Assembly: GCF_000331995.1 (NCBI RefSeq)
Contig: NC_020134.1
Location: forward strand, 2,144,002 to 2,208,001
DNA from: Thermoclostridium stercorarium subsp. stercorarium DSM 8532
GTDB lineage: Bacteria > Bacillota > Clostridia > DSM-8532
Direction of reading: 5' to 3'
DNA: 64,000 nt
The stretch's first letter is position 1. Each line of letters begins with the position of its first letter. Of this stretch, positions 35,424-45,619 are shown in pieces. The translations under genes and the position numbers were made by a program. The notes under the pieces were generated by a model. That model searched no databases. It was not told the DNA's origin and was given only the letters and a program-made list of their open reading frames with translations.

Positions 35424-36833
35424 ATTTTGTTTTCCTTCCTGCTTTCTGCCCGGTCTGTTCAGGTACAGTAAAACCGTCATTAAAATGTCCATCGCTATCA
35501 TTGCAACGAAGGTCCAGAAATAATATATCGGCTGGTTGTGCTTAAAGCCATGAATTGGCAGAGCCAGTATAAACATTAACGGAAAACCTACGAATATTGC
35601 GAATCCGCTGCCTAATACCAGGTTTTCGGAAACCCTGGATTTTGCATACGGGTCAATTTCTCTGAGCAGCGCAATACCCGTTGTTATCGTTCCAGTCCAC
35701 AAGCCGTAAAGCGCAATTATATGTTCAAGCTGCTCATCTTTATAAATCATTTTCCCAAGATAGTAGCAATATACCATCATGAACAGTCCACCGGCAGTGG
35801 TGATTATGAGTATCGGCCCCAGATTTGACTTCAGCACGCTTAATGAAACAGCGGCAAGGGAAGCGGTAATCATAAAGTCAAAGGACGAGGTTGAAATTCT
35901 CTGAAGCAGGTAGTTATCGGCATATTTGTGCCGGATTACGCGTTTAACGCGCAATCTGTCTATAATACCGCGGGCCGCCAGCGCAACTACCGTGCCTATC
36001 ACGAAATTAAATCCCCATAACATTTCCGAAACTGTCTCACCAAATGTCCCAAGGTGTGTAAGAATCTTCGACATTCCCCAAAGCAGCAGATAAGTCACAA
36101 GATACGCCGAACCTATTAAGAGAAGCTGAATGGTCAAATCATCTATATGCATGCTTTTGGGAACGAACATCGTACGTTTTGTATGTTTTTCGAGTTCCAT
36201 ATCCTTAACTTCATTGATGCCGTATTTTTTATGATTTTTATATACCCTTTTCAAAAGAAAATTCAGAAACGGAACTCCTCCAACCAAAGCCCATACAAAC
36301 CCCAGGTTTGCAATGGCGAGGCCTATGTTCGCACCGTCGGTAAAACCGGCTTCTTCCCATTTTATGCCGATGTTAACCGCCTGCCCGGGCCCCTGTGCAA
36401 AACCCAACGGCAGCATCATTCCTAACGGAGGAAACATGTCAGGATAAAAAAATCTTGCCAGAAACAACGATATGCCAAAACCAAGAATTCCTTGAACCAT
36501 GTATGTTTTTACAATTGCATAGCCTGTATTGACGATATCGGTATTCCTTTTCTTGTTCCGATCCTTTAAAGCCAGGGCTATGAATCCTATTGCCATGAGG
36601 TGCGAAACCAGGTATCCGAGTTCATGCTGGATTTTGCGCAGCGTTTCTTCATCCAGCCAGCCAAAGACATACCTCGCAAGCTGTAATGCAATAAAACCTA
36701 TCGCTCCGGCCAGCATAGAGGTGGGCATCAGATGCTTCTGAAAAATCCTAACCTTCAGCTTTAAAACGGTGGCTATTCCCAAGCATGCAGCTATTCCCGA
36801 AAAATACAAAGCTATAATCCATCCGTTTTCCAT
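35409..36833 (-). CDS. GltS-like sodium/glutamate symporter family protein
   Basis: About 474 residues with ten or more membrane segments in two inverted halves and a GltS-type GFAQGPGQAVNIG motif in the first half. GltS couples Na+ to glutamate uptake, but this branch is longer than Escherichia GltS (401) with a cytoplasmic loop (about 205-245) and its substrate is not certain. ATG 36833 has AGGAGAAT close upstream and is preferred over 36851. Confidence 0.8.
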   Translation of the reverse strand: MENGWIIALYFSGIAACLGIATVLKLKVRIFQKHLMPTSMLAGAIGFIALQLARYVFGWLDEETLRKIQHELGYLVSHLMAIGFIALALKDRNKKRNTDIVNTGYAIVKTYMVQGILGFGISLFLARFFYPDMFPPLGMMLPLGFAQGPGQAVNIGIKWEEAGFTDGANIGLAIANLGFVWALVGGVPFLNFLLKRVYKNHKKYGINEVKDMELEKHTKRTMFVPKSMHIDDLTIQLLLIGSAYLVTYLLLWGMSKILTHLGTFGETVSEMLWGFNFVIGTVVALAARGIIDRLRVKRVIRHKYADNYLLQRISTSSFDFMITASLAAVSLSVLKSNLGPILIITTAGGLFMMVYCYYLGKMIYKDEQLEHIIALYGLWTGTITTGIALLREIDPYAKSRVSENLVLGSGFAIFVGFPLMFILALPIHGFKHNQPIYYFWTFVAMIAMDILMTVLLYLNRPGRKQEGKQNKKRV

Positions 36834-36856
36834 AAGTATTCTCCTGTTCATTTACT

Positions 36857-37339
36857 TTACTCGCGGATTAAATCTCCGCTTTCAATTTTTATGTCAATTA
36901 CATTGCCTCGGCTCATAATTAACGGAATATTTATTATGGATCGTTTCCTGGGATTAAGAGTAGATATGTAAACGCTGTCCCCCTCAACCAAAGTCGGGTA
37001 ACTTATTTTTACGTCTATACCCCTCTCAGAAAAAATAATACCAGTACGCCCAAGTATTATCGTGGCCATTTCAGCAACGGCGCTTTTAGCCATATCGTTA
37101 AGTTCCGTGATCCTTTCTCCCATCATAGCGCTGGCGATCTGCAATGCGACATTGCGTTTAATCGCAAATATGAAACGCCCGTCAAAATCCCCGGTCATCC
37201 ATAAAATGATGGCAACACTGTCCTTAAGGTTATGACTGTCAAGCAGGGACAACCTTCCTAAAGTGATATCTTCCTGCAAAAGGGCCTTTATGATTTTGCT
37301 TGAGGCAATTAAAATGGGATTGATGTAATCAACCTTCAT
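36857..37339 (-). CDS. CheX-like protein with altered phosphatase motif
   Basis: About 160 residues of the CheC/CheX/FliY fold (MKVDYINPILIASSKIIKALL at the start). CheX proteins dephosphorylate CheY-P using an E-x-x-N motif; here the corresponding site reads AVAEMATIILG, with Thr in place of Asn. Catalysis may therefore be lost or changed. No chemotaxis operon is near; a stand-alone CheY lies at 58289-58660. The start 37339 follows GGGG. Transcription is likely with the GltS-like gene, whose ATG is 23 nt downstream. Confidence 0.7.
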   Translation of the reverse strand: MKVDYINPILIASSKIIKALLQEDITLGRLSLLDSHNLKDSVAIILWMTGDFDGRFIFAIKRNVALQIASAMMGERITELNDMAKSAVAEMATIILGRTGIIFSERGIDVKISYPTLVEGDSVYISTLNPRKRSIINIPLIMSRGNVIDIKIESGDLIRE

Positions 37340-37409
37340 ATTTTTCCCCACTTATCATATTTTTTAACTCGCCGTAGCCAAGCTTTAACCTTTATCAATC
37401 GGCACTGCC

Positions 37410-38024
37410 TTAATTCCCCTTAAAACTTATCCTCTTCTCGGTATGATTTTTCAGTCTCACGATGTTATCCTTGTGTCGGGCGACAATAAGCAAAACCATC
37501 AATATTCCCAAGACCCTAAGCACTGTCGGTATATTGAAAAAAAGCGAAACAACGGGCCAGCAAACCGACGCAATTAAGGAACCAAGAGACACATACCGGG
37601 TAACGGCAACTACTATGATGAAAATTCCAAGGCAGATAAGAGCGGGCAAAGGAGTTATATAAAGGATTACGGCGAATGTAGTCAATACTCCCTTACCACC
37701 CTTAAAGCCAAAAAATATCGGCCAGTTGTGGCCCAAAACCGCAGCAAAACCTGCGGCATACATTCCAACATAACCAGCGTTCTCCACATATCCCGAAATT
37801 AACTGACCGATTAAACACGCAAGAATTCCCTTTAGCAAATCAACCACCGTTACGGCGGCAGCCGCTTTTGGTCCCAGTGAGCGAAGCGTATTGGTTGCAC
37901 CTGCGTTTCCGCTGCCATACATTCTTACATCTTTTTTATAAAACAGCTTCCCTATTACGAGCGAACCGTTTAAACTTCCCAGCAAATACCCTGCAACCAC
38001 GCATAAGACGATTTTACCAAACAT
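37410..38024 (-). CDS. plsY: Glycerol-3-phosphate acyltransferase PlsY
   Basis: A 204-residue membrane acyltransferase that moves the acyl group of acyl-phosphate to glycerol 3-phosphate, first step of phospholipid synthesis. PlsY motifs: GSLNGSLVIGK, GSGNAGATNTLR, GHNWPIFFGFKGGKGV. It follows der by 25 nt, the common der-plsY order in Firmicutes. Confidence 0.95.
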   Translation of the reverse strand: MFGKIVLCVVAGYLLGSLNGSLVIGKLFYKKDVRMYGSGNAGATNTLRSLGPKAAAAVTVVDLLKGILACLIGQLISGYVENAGYVGMYAAGFAAVLGHNWPIFFGFKGGKGVLTTFAVILYITPLPALICLGIFIIVVAVTRYVSLGSLIASVCWPVVSLFFNIPTVLRVLGILMVLLIVARHKDNIVRLKNHTEKRISFKGN

Positions 38025-38049
38025 AGATACATACCCCTGCTTTCGGTGG

Positions 38050-39372
38050 TTATTCTTCCTGTTTTTCTTTCATTATTAACTGAATCGGCGTACCTGCAAA
38101 TCCAAAATTGCTTCTCAGCGTGTTTATGATATACCTCTCATAGGAAAAATGCATTAACTCCTTATCGTTGATAAACAAAACAAATTTCGGCGGTCTTATA
38201 CCTGTCTGAGTCATATAATATATCTTCAGGCGTTTACCTTTGTCAGACGGAGGCTGTACCATAGCCATCGCCTCATTAAGCACGTCATTCAGCATTCCGG
38301 TCTGTATCCGCAGTGACGCCTGCTCAAAAACATAATCCACCAGTTCGAACAGTTTTTCAACTCTCTGCCCGGTTTTTGCAGAGATGAAAACCACAGGTGC
38401 ATAGCTCATGAAATCAAGCTTCTGAAGTATTTCTTTCTGCATTTTTTCAAGTGTTCCTGTTTCTTTTTCAATCATGTCCCATTTGTTCACTGCTATAACC
38501 GAGGCCTTTCCCTGTTCATGGGCATAGCCTGCAATTTTGGTATCCTGCTCGGTGACACCGTCGTTCGCATCGATCACTATAAGGCATACATCGGATCTGT
38601 CAACAGCCATAAATGAACGTATCACACTGTACCTTTCAATATTTTCTTCTATTCTGCTTTTCCTCCGGATACCGGCAGTGTCTATGAAATTATACCGTTT
38701 TCCGTTGCGAATCACGAGTGTATCTATCGCATCCCTTGTTGTTCCGGGGACATCGCTTACAATAACCCTTTCTTCGCCCAGTATGCAGTTTATAAGGGAT
38801 GACTTGCCTACATTGGGCCTTCCTATAACAGCAACGTTGATAATGTCGTCATCCTGTTCCTCCGCAGCCTCTTCAGGAAAATACTCAAACACCGCATCAA
38901 GCAGTTCTCCTATCCCAAGGCCATGAACCGACGATATGGGGTAAAAATCCCCCATTCCCAGGTTATAAAACTCATATGCATCGGGCGGAAGCTCACCGAT
39001 GTTATCAACCTTATTAACCGCCACAATCACAGGTTTCTTCGATTTTCTGAGCATTGCCGCTACATCGTTGTCTGCGGCGGTTAAGCCTGTCTTCATATCC
39101 AGCAGGAAAATAATAACGTCAGCGGTTTCCATTGCCAGCTCCGCCTGCCGGAGCATCATCTTTTTTATATAATCATCGGTGTCGGGTTCTATACCGCCGG
39201 TATCAATGAGCGTAAACTTTCTGCCCCGCCATTCGGCTTCGGCGTAAATTCTGTCCCTGGTTATCCCCGGAGTGTCTTCGGTTATTGATATCCTCCGCCC
39301 TGTTATATAATTGAACAATGTCGATTTACCGACATTAGGTCTTCCTACTATTGCTACAACGGGTTTCGACAA
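38050..39372 (-). CDS. der: Ribosome-assembly GTPase Der (EngA)
   Basis: A 440-residue protein with two tandem G domains, each with GRPNVGKS, DTGG or DTAG, and NKVD or NKWD motifs, and a C-terminal KH-like domain (IYYMTQTGIRPPKFVLFIND). Der acts in maturation of the 50S subunit. It is complete and at usual length. Confidence 0.97.
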   Translation of the reverse strand: MSKPVVAIVGRPNVGKSTLFNYITGRRISITEDTPGITRDRIYAEAEWRGRKFTLIDTGGIEPDTDDYIKKMMLRQAELAMETADVIIFLLDMKTGLTAADNDVAAMLRKSKKPVIVAVNKVDNIGELPPDAYEFYNLGMGDFYPISSVHGLGIGELLDAVFEYFPEEAAEEQDDDIINVAVIGRPNVGKSSLINCILGEERVIVSDVPGTTRDAIDTLVIRNGKRYNFIDTAGIRRKSRIEENIERYSVIRSFMAVDRSDVCLIVIDANDGVTEQDTKIAGYAHEQGKASVIAVNKWDMIEKETGTLEKMQKEILQKLDFMSYAPVVFISAKTGQRVEKLFELVDYVFEQASLRIQTGMLNDVLNEAMAMVQPPSDKGKRLKIYYMTQTGIRPPKFVLFINDKELMHFSYERYIINTLRSNFGFAGTPIQLIMKEKQEE

Positions 39373-39507
39373 AGCCTCAGCCTCCGCTTCAAAAAATTTC
39401 CCATACTATGATAAACATTTAACATTGTCATGTCAATGTTTATATTATGAGTTATACTTTACTTTATTTTGTCTGCAATAACGTCTTTTTATCTATTACA
39501 ACAAATT

Positions 39508-39556
39508 AACTGCATTCCTCCTCTCTTTTTATACAAATTCAGGAATGCAGTTTAAA
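39508..39556 (-). terminator. Terminator-like hairpin after lysA
   Basis: AACTGCATTCC (39508-39518) pairs with GGAATGCAGTT (39542-39552), loop 23 nt. On the minus strand TTAATTTG follows, a modest T-tract; on the plus strand TTTAAATTTT follows. It separates lysA from der. Confidence 0.6.
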
Positions 39557-39592
39557 TTTTAATAATATTTTACATTATCTTATTAAATTTTT

Positions 39593-40900
39593 CTACAGAT
39601 CGTCGGGTATTAAATCATGGCGGATTATGTCATCGTAGGTTTCACGTCTGACGATAAGGCGGTCTTTGCCGTCCTTTACAAGAACAACCGGTGGCTTTCC
39701 TATTCTGTTATAATTCATTGCCATTGAATAATTGTATGCTCCCGTCGCAAGAACCGCAACGATATCACCCGGTTCGGTCACAGGCATTTTTACGTCTTTT
39801 GCTATGATATCCCCTGATTCGCAGCATTTTCCTGCTATCGTAACCGTCTCGGTTTTCGGGCTGTCCGGTTTATTCGCAAGCAAGGCGGTATATTCGGCAT
39901 TGTAAAGGGCGTAACGGGGATTGTCGCTCATCCCGCCGTCCACCGACACATATTTTCTTACACCTTTTATATCTTTGACATTTCCTACCCGGTACAGGGT
40001 TATTCCGGCAGGAGCCACTATTGATCTGCCGGGTTCCATCAGGATATAAATTCTTCCAAGTTTTTTCGTATTACATATTCTTTTAACGGTTTTTGAAATG
40101 GTTTCAACAAACCTGTCATATTCAATGGGTGAATCTTTTTCGGTATATTTAATTCCGACTCCGCCTCCAAGGTTTAATTCAGACAGTTGTATTCCAAACC
40201 TGTCCCTTATTTCCGCAATAAAATTCACCATAACTTCGGCTGCCAACCCAAAAGGCTCAAGTTCGAATATCTGTGAACCGATATGGCAGTGTACGCCGAC
40301 CAATTCTATATGTTCCATGCCGGCCGCTTTTTCGACAAATGCGTGTGCTTCACCGTTTTCCAGTGCTACACCGAATTTGGAATCAATCTGCCCTGTTTTA
40401 ATAAACTGATGTGTATGGGCGTCAATACCCGGTTTTACACGGAACAGTATTTTTACTTTCCTGTTTTTTTCAGCAGCAATTTTCTCTATATTCAGCAGCT
40501 CTGTTTCATTGTCAACCACAAAACGGCCCACATTGTATTCTATGCCCATTCTAATTTCATCAATGGTTTTATTGTTTCCATGAAAATAAATCCTTTCGGT
40601 GGGGAAACCTGCTTTTATCGCAGTATACAATTCTCCGCCGGAGACAACGTCAAGCCCCAGGCCTTCCTGTTCCATAATCCTGCATATTGCGGTCGTACAA
40701 AAAGCCTTGCTTGCATACAGTACCATTCCGTAACCGTCATAGTATTTGTTTATGGCTTCTTTATATGCCCTGCAGTTATTCCGAATGATCGTTTCGTCCA
40801 TAACATACAGAGGAGTTCCGTATTTTTCCGCCAATTCTACCGTATCGCACCCGCCTATTTCCAGGTGTCCTGCCTCATTAACCCTCAAACCTGCAAACAT
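39593..40900 (-). CDS. lysA: Diaminopimelate decarboxylase
   Basis: A 435-residue fold-III PLP decarboxylase that makes lysine from meso-diaminopimelate. YASKAFCT carries the PLP lysine, and HCHIGSQI, GGGVGIKY, EPGRSIVAPAG and CCESGDII (the active-site Cys region) are conserved. It stands alone with hairpins on both sides. Confidence 0.96.
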   Translation of the reverse strand: MFAGLRVNEAGHLEIGGCDTVELAEKYGTPLYVMDETIIRNNCRAYKEAINKYYDGYGMVLYASKAFCTTAICRIMEQEGLGLDVVSGGELYTAIKAGFPTERIYFHGNNKTIDEIRMGIEYNVGRFVVDNETELLNIEKIAAEKNRKVKILFRVKPGIDAHTHQFIKTGQIDSKFGVALENGEAHAFVEKAAGMEHIELVGVHCHIGSQIFELEPFGLAAEVMVNFIAEIRDRFGIQLSELNLGGGVGIKYTEKDSPIEYDRFVETISKTVKRICNTKKLGRIYILMEPGRSIVAPAGITLYRVGNVKDIKGVRKYVSVDGGMSDNPRYALYNAEYTALLANKPDSPKTETVTIAGKCCESGDIIAKDVKMPVTEPGDIVAVLATGAYNYSMAMNYNRIGKPPVVLVKDGKDRLIVRRETYDDIIRHDLIPDDL

Positions 40901-41099
40901 TTTTTATCACCGTCCTACTGCCTTATTAGTTTTGTATACAATAATCAAATAAATACCTCATATGAGCCGGAAGAAAACCAAAATTTCAGATAATCGCCGA
41001 TACGACTTCCGAACATGTTTAGAATATATTAACATCCGCAATTTCACAATGCAAGTTTTTAAATCACCTTCTGCGGAAATCAGTCCGGCTTAAAAAAGG

Positions 41100-41133
41100 T
41101 ATAAAAAAGCCCGCAACTTTCGTGCGGGCTTTC
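41100..41133 (-). terminator. Terminator of the ribosomal operon after rplL
   Basis: AAAGCCCGCA (41106-41115) pairs with TGCGGGCTTT (41123-41132); on the minus strand a run of T follows. It ends the rpmG-rplL operon. Confidence 0.9.
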
Positions 41134-41149
41134 TCAGGTTTGCAACATA

Positions 41150-41545
41150 TTACTTCAGTTCGCAGGTAGCTCCAACTTCCTTGAACTTTTCCACAATCTT
41201 CTGTGCCTCGTCCTTGGATACGCCTTCCTTTACCGTTGAAGGTGCGCCTTCAACAAGGTCTTTTGCTTCCTTAAGGCCAAGGCCGGTAACTTCACGTACC
41301 ACCTTGATTACCTTAATCTTGTCAGCACCTACTTCCTTCAGAACAACGGTGAATTCTGTCTTTTCTTCTGCCTGAGCGGCTTCAGCGCCACCGGCTGCAC
41401 CGCCTGCAGGAGCAACAGCAGCTACTGCTACGGGAGCAGCGGCAGATACTCCGAATTCTTCTTCAAGAGCTTTAACTAATTCTGAAAGTTCAAGAACGGT
41501 TAAACCCTTAATGTCCTCAATTAATTTTGTTACCTTTTCACTCAT
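41150..41545 (-). CDS. rplL: 50S ribosomal protein L7/L12
   Basis: 131 residues: N-terminal dimerisation domain, Ala/Gly-rich hinge ([19 protein letters not shown]) and the factor-binding C-terminal domain ([35 protein letters not shown]). ATG 41545 with GGAGG is the start, not the longer frame to 41560. It forms the L10(L12)n stalk with the preceding rplJ product. Confidence 0.98.
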   Translation of the reverse strand: MSEKVTKLIEDIKGLTVLELSELVKALEEEFGVSAAAPVAVAAVAPAGGAAGGAEAAQAEEKTEFTVVLKEVGADKIKVIKVVREVTGLGLKEAKDLVEGAPSTVKEGVSKDEAQKIVEKFKEVGATCELK

Positions 41546-41574
41546 CGTAATAACCTCCACATCCTATTTTTTAT

Positions 41575-42108
41575 TTAAGCTTCAGCTTGCTTTTTTTCCG
41601 CAATGGCGTTCAATGCCACTACCAAACCGCGGATATTTGCATTCAAAACATTTACTATTCCGTACAACGGACCTGACAAACCACCAACAACCTTTGCCAC
41701 CAGCTCTTCCTTTGAAGGAAGACTTGCAATGGCCTTAATGCCGTTGATGTCAACAATCTTTCCTTCAACAACACCAGCTTTTATTTCAAGCTTTTCAAAT
41801 TCCTTGGCAAACTTGGTCAATAATTTTGACGGTGCTACCGGATCATTAAGACTTATTGCCAGAGCCGTCGGCCCTACCAAATACTGATTTAAATCATAGC
41901 CGTTTTCCTGTGCCGCAAACCTGATAATTGAATTCTTTATTACAGTATACTCAACACCGGCTGCACGCATCTCCCGTCTCATCTTGGTATCCTGTTCGAC
42001 GGTCAACCCTCTGTAATCTGCCAAAATAAAAGACTTAGCCGCTTTCATCTTTTCAGAAAGTTCTTTTACCTTGGCCTTTTTCAGATTCAAGACTTTTTCA
42101 CTGGGCAC
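41575..42108 (-). CDS. rplJ: 50S ribosomal protein L10
   Basis: 177 residues starting at GTG 42108, MPSEKVLNLKKAKVKELSEKM, behind GGAGGTG. The open frame upstream to 42285 is the L10 leader RNA, not protein. Domain I binds 23S rRNA and L11; the C-terminal helix carries L7/L12 dimers. Expression is controlled by the L10 leader just upstream. Confidence 0.96.
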   Translation of the reverse strand: MPSEKVLNLKKAKVKELSEKMKAAKSFILADYRGLTVEQDTKMRREMRAAGVEYTVIKNSIIRFAAQENGYDLNQYLVGPTALAISLNDPVAPSKLLTKFAKEFEKLEIKAGVVEGKIVDINGIKAIASLPSKEELVAKVVGGLSGPLYGIVNVLNANIRGLVVALNAIAEKKQAEA

Positions 42109-42156
42109 CTGCTGCACCTCCTTGTCTATATTGCTACCTGCAATCAGCGTATATAT

Positions 42157-42290
42157 AAAAACCCTCTGTATTTCCTGGATAACCACAGACATACAGAGGG
42201 TTGTATACCTTTTTAAACCCTTGAAGCTTAACCTCGGCAGGATGATATACGTTACACCTTGCGGTTCCTGCTGTCTATGGTTCAATATTC
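42157..42290 (-). promoter_or_regulatory. L10 leader (r-protein autoregulatory RNA) with attenuator
   Basis: On the minus strand the conserved L10-leader core is seen (ATAGACAGCAGGAACC ... CATCCTGCCGAGGTTAAGC, about 42285-42218), followed by a terminator hairpin: AACCCTCTGTAT (42202-42191) pairing with ATACAGAGGGTT (42172-42161 region) and a T-run. L10(L12)n binding to the leader would promote termination before rplJ-rplL. Confidence 0.75.
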
Positions 42291-42344
42291 AGTTTCACAA
42301 ACAAATGTTATTCTACTATATTAAATCGTATTTGTAAAGGACTT

Positions 42345-43040
42345 TTAGTCCAAAACTTTCTGCTGATTGATTTTAATACCGGGACCCATAGTTGAAGAAA
42401 CAACTACGCTCTTCAGATACTGTCCCTTTGCGGCTGCCGGCTTAGCCCTTATAATCGCGTCCATCAGAGTACGGAAGTTGTCAAGCAGCTTTTCGGTACC
42501 GAAAGACACCTTTCCAATCGGGCAATGTATAATGTTTGTCTTATCCAGGCGGTACTCGATTTTACCGGCTTTAATGTCGGCAATTGCCTTTGCCACGTCC
42601 ATTGTAACGGTACCGGCTTTCGGGTTGGGCATTAAGCCCTTTGGTCCCAAAACACGTCCCAGACGTCCGACAACGCCCATCATGTCGGGAGTTGCTACAA
42701 CAACGTCAAAATCAAACCAGTTTTCATTCTGGATTTTTGCAACAAGTTCCTCAGCGCCTACATAATCAGCGCCTGCCTTTTCAGCCTCTGTTGCCTTTTC
42801 ACCTTTCGCAAATACCAGCACGCGAACTGTTTTACCCGTTCCATGAGGCAGAACAACGGCACCTCTGACCTGCTGATCGGCATGACGCGAGTCAACACCC
42901 AGCCGTACATGAACCTCGACAGTTTCATCAAATTTTGCATGCGCTGTCTTCTGAACAAGTTCAAATGCCTCTCTGGGTTCATATAACCTGGTTTTATCTA
43001 CAAGCTTTGCGCTTTCAAGATATTTCTTGCCTCTCTTCAT
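42345..43040 (-). CDS. rplA: 50S ribosomal protein L1
   Basis: 231 residues, starting [30 protein letters not shown], with the L1 signature region [30 protein letters not shown] 43040 follows GGAG at 9 nt; the GTG at 43043 is rejected. It forms the L1 stalk of the 50S subunit. Confidence 0.98.
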   Translation of the reverse strand: MKRGKKYLESAKLVDKTRLYEPREAFELVQKTAHAKFDETVEVHVRLGVDSRHADQQVRGAVVLPHGTGKTVRVLVFAKGEKATEAEKAGADYVGAEELVAKIQNENWFDFDVVVATPDMMGVVGRLGRVLGPKGLMPNPKAGTVTMDVAKAIADIKAGKIEYRLDKTNIIHCPIGKVSFGTEKLLDNFRTLMDAIIRAKPAAAKGQYLKSVVVSSTMGPGIKINQQKVLD

Positions 43041-43104
43041 CACATATCACTCCTTTGTGGTATATTACGCGGGATTACTCCCTCCCACTTTGCAAAACAA
43101 ATAA

Positions 43105-43530
43105 TCATTCTTCCACAACAACGCCCATGCTTCTTGCAGTTCCGGCTATCATGCTCATTGCCGCTTCAAGACTTGCTGCATTCAAATCAGGCATCTTCAG
43201 CTCCGCAATCTTTCTTAAATCCTCTTTCGACAGTTTAGCGACTTTTTCACGATTGGGAACGCCCGATCCTTTTTCAATCTTGCATGCTCTTTTTATAAGC
43301 ACTGCAGCAGGCGGCGTTTTCGTCACGAAAGTAAAAGACCTGTCTGAATAAATTGTTAACACAACCGGAATGATCAGCCCGGCATCTTTCGCCGTTCTCT
43401 CGTTGAATTCTTTGCAGAATTGCATAATGTTAACACCATGTTGTCCTAAAGCTGGTCCAACCGGTGGAGCAGGTGTAGCCTTTCCTGCAGGTATTTGGAG
43501 CTTCACATAGGCCGCTACTTTCTTTGCCAT
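43105..43530 (-). CDS. rplK: 50S ribosomal protein L11
   Basis: 141 residues, full length, with the N-terminal thiostrepton-region motif [33 protein letters not shown] and the C-terminal rRNA-binding domain. It is the methylation target of PrmA, encoded at 59415-60341. Confidence 0.98.
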   Translation of the reverse strand: MAKKVAAYVKLQIPAGKATPAPPVGPALGQHGVNIMQFCKEFNERTAKDAGLIIPVVLTIYSDRSFTFVTKTPPAAVLIKRACKIEKGSGVPNREKVAKLSKEDLRKIAELKMPDLNAASLEAAMSMIAGTARSMGVVVEE

Positions 43531-43614
43531 AATAATCCACCTCCCAGAAAAATTACTGCCCTCCGGCAGTTTGCATTCTAAATCCGATATATTGTAAAAT
43601 AATATATCCCTTTA

Positions 43615-44136
43615 CTACAGCTTCTGAATTTGTGTGAAATCAAGCTCCACAGGGGTTTCGCGCCCGAACATCGACACAAGAACGCGAACCTTTTTCCTGT
43701 CCATGCTGATTTCTTCCACAGTGCCGATAAAGCTTTCCAGTGGCCCTTCTATAACCCTTACTGTATCGCCGACTTCGTAATCAACAACCGTTTCGACCTG
43801 TTCAACCCCCATTGCCCTGATTTCTTCATCAGACAATGGAACGGGTTTTGAACCCGGACCGACAAATCCTGTAACACCTCTTATGTTCCGAACCACATAC
43901 CACGACTCATCGGTTATTATCATTTTAACAAGTACATACCCAGGAAAAACCTTTTTCAGCGTCGTCTTTTTCTTCCCATCTTTTATTTCTATCTGTTCCT
44001 CCATCGGAACAACAATATCAAAAATATAATTCTGCAGATGGGGATTATTCTCCAGTATTTTTTCCAGGTTCGCCTTTACTTTATTTTCATAACCGGAATA
44101 AGTGTGCACAACATACCAATATGCCTGTTCAGACAT
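43615..44136 (-). CDS. nusG: Transcription termination/antitermination factor NusG
   Basis: 173 residues: NGN domain (WYVVHTYSGYENKVKANLEK; FPGYVLVKM) and C-terminal KOW domain (VGDTVRVIEGPLESFIGTVEEI). It binds RNA polymerase and links it to Rho or the ribosome. Start at ATG 44136; a TTG at 44142 is also possible and no strong ribosome-binding site is seen. Confidence 0.97.
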   Translation of the reverse strand: MSEQAYWYVVHTYSGYENKVKANLEKILENNPHLQNYIFDIVVPMEEQIEIKDGKKKTTLKKVFPGYVLVKMIITDESWYVVRNIRGVTGFVGPGSKPVPLSDEEIRAMGVEQVETVVDYEVGDTVRVIEGPLESFIGTVEEISMDRKKVRVLVSMFGRETPVELDFTQIQKL

Positions 44137-44190
44137 TGTCAAACGGAGACAAGCTCCTGCCCTCCTTTTTTACTCTGTATCCGCCACGCA

Positions 44191-44406
44191 TCAGGCAAAT
44201 ACAAGCGTGTATAGGAAACCAAAAAGGGCATCAAAAAGCCAAACAACAACCCCTAAAATAAGGCATATTACAATTACCGTCAGCGTATAATTAATCAGTT
44301 GGCTTCTTGAAGGCCAAATAACCTTTTTAAGTTCGCTCCGGACTTCCTTTACAAATTTCACAAATCTTTTATAAACACTGGGTTTTTTCTGTACTTGTTC
44401 CGCCAT
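44191..44406 (-). CDS. secE: Preprotein translocase subunit SecE
   Basis: 71 residues, single C-terminal membrane helix preceded by the amphipathic KEVRSELKKVIWPSRSQL motif typical of SecE. ATG 44406 has AGGAG 9 nt upstream. It is the small essential subunit of SecYEG. Confidence 0.95.
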   Translation of the reverse strand: MAEQVQKKPSVYKRFVKFVKEVRSELKKVIWPSRSQLINYTLTVIVICLILGVVVWLFDALFGFLYTLVFA

Positions 44407-44461
44407 CAGAAACATCTCCTAACCTTTTACTATGTGTAAGCTTGTTACAGGAAAAATCCCT

Positions 44462-44611
44462 TTACCTTGTTTCCCTGTGAAGAGTATGCTTTTTGCAGAA
44501 CTTGCAGTATTTCTTCAGTTCCAGTCTGTCCGGGTCATTTTTCTTGTTTTTCATAGTGTCATAATTTCTCTGTTTGCATTCAGTGCAGGCCAATGTGATT
44601 TTTACTCTCAT
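44462..44611 (-). CDS. rpmG: 50S ribosomal protein L33
   Basis: A 49-codon gene on the minus strand, [18 protein letters not shown] to HTLHRETR, with two CxxC pairs (CTEC and CKFC), so the zinc-binding form of L33. GGGGTG lies before its ATG. It heads the secE-nusG-rplKAJL operon, the usual order. Confidence 0.95.
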   Translation of the reverse strand: MRVKITLACTECKQRNYDTMKNKKNDPDRLELKKYCKFCKKHTLHRETR

Positions 44612-44732
44612 TTTTTACACCCCTTATAATATCTATCTGGTCGAAATGTATATTAATTAACTAACTGAAGGCGTATTACTCATGCATAAATTTTCCATGC
44701 ATAAAAAAAAGCCTTATCGCAAAGCAGGTTTA

Positions 44733-44761
44733 AGTTTAGCACATTTTAAAATCCCTGTCAA
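44733..44761 (-). promoter_or_regulatory. Promoter of the rpmG-secE-nusG-rplKAJL operon
   Basis: On the minus strand TTGACA (44761-44756), a 17-nt spacer and TAAACT (44738-44733). The leader of about 120 nt contains two copies of CATGCATAAA but no gene. Confidence 0.6.
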
Positions 44762-44833
44762 TACACCAAATTTGGGAACAATTCATTATATCCTATTTTT
44801 AAAATAATTGCAAGGGTGAGCGCCGGTAAAACA

Positions 44834-45619
44834 TCATAATCCCTCACAGTTTTTCACCGCATTTTTCATCATGCGTACATATTCCACGACATATGGTATG
44901 CAATCCGGGCCGTATTTCTCTATAATTTTAACTATGGCACTTCCGACAATTACACCATCTGCAAAAGCCGCCAGTCTCGCCGCCTGTTCGGGGGTTGAAA
45001 CACCAAACCCCACGGCACATGGAATATCTGTAACACTTCTTACAATCTCCACCATTTTGTTTACTTCATCGCCGATATGTTCCCTGACCCCGGTTACCCC
45101 CATTGAAGACACACAGTAAAGAAACCCTTCTGCTTCCTTTGCTATCATTCTTATACGGCTTCCGGACGTGGGAGCAATCATTGAAATAAAAGTTATTCCA
45201 TATTCTGAGCAGAAAGGCGTCAGCTCCCCTTTTTCCTCATACGGGAGATCGGGGACTATAATTCCGTCCACTCCGGCCTCCTTGCAATTTTTAAAAAATT
45301 TTTCAGTTCCATAGGCAAATACCGGATTCACGTATGTCATTAAAATAAGCGGTACCGGACATTTACTGCGAATGCGCCCTACCATGTCGAATATTTTATC
45401 CACCGTTACACCTCCGGCCAAAGCGCGCATGCTGGCATTCTGGATAACCTCTCCTTCCGCAACGGGGTCGGAAAACGGAATTCCCAGCTCAATCAGGTCC
45501 GCGCCCGCTTCGGCCATTTTAATGACCAGCTGCTCTGTCACTTCCAGCGAGGGATCCCCTGAAGTAATGAACGGAATAAAAGCTTTTCGGTTTAAAAAAG
45601 CGCCGGATATTTTATTCAT
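44834..45619 (-). CDS. trpA: Tryptophan synthase alpha chain
   Basis: 261 residues, TIM barrel with [24 protein letters not shown] (catalytic Asp) and [10 protein letters not shown]. It cleaves indole-glycerol phosphate to indole, passed to TrpB. ATG 45619 has GGGGGG upstream and overlaps the trpB stop by 8 nt. It is the last gene of the trp operon. Confidence 0.96.
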   Translation of the reverse strand: MNKISGAFLNRKAFIPFITSGDPSLEVTEQLVIKMAEAGADLIELGIPFSDPVAEGEVIQNASMRALAGGVTVDKIFDMVGRIRSKCPVPLILMTYVNPVFAYGTEKFFKNCKEAGVDGIIVPDLPYEEKGELTPFCSEYGITFISMIAPTSGSRIRMIAKEAEGFLYCVSSMGVTGVREHIGDEVNKMVEIVRSVTDIPCAVGFGVSTPEQAARLAAFADGVIVGSAIVKIIEKYGPDCIPYVVEYVRMMKNAVKNCEGL

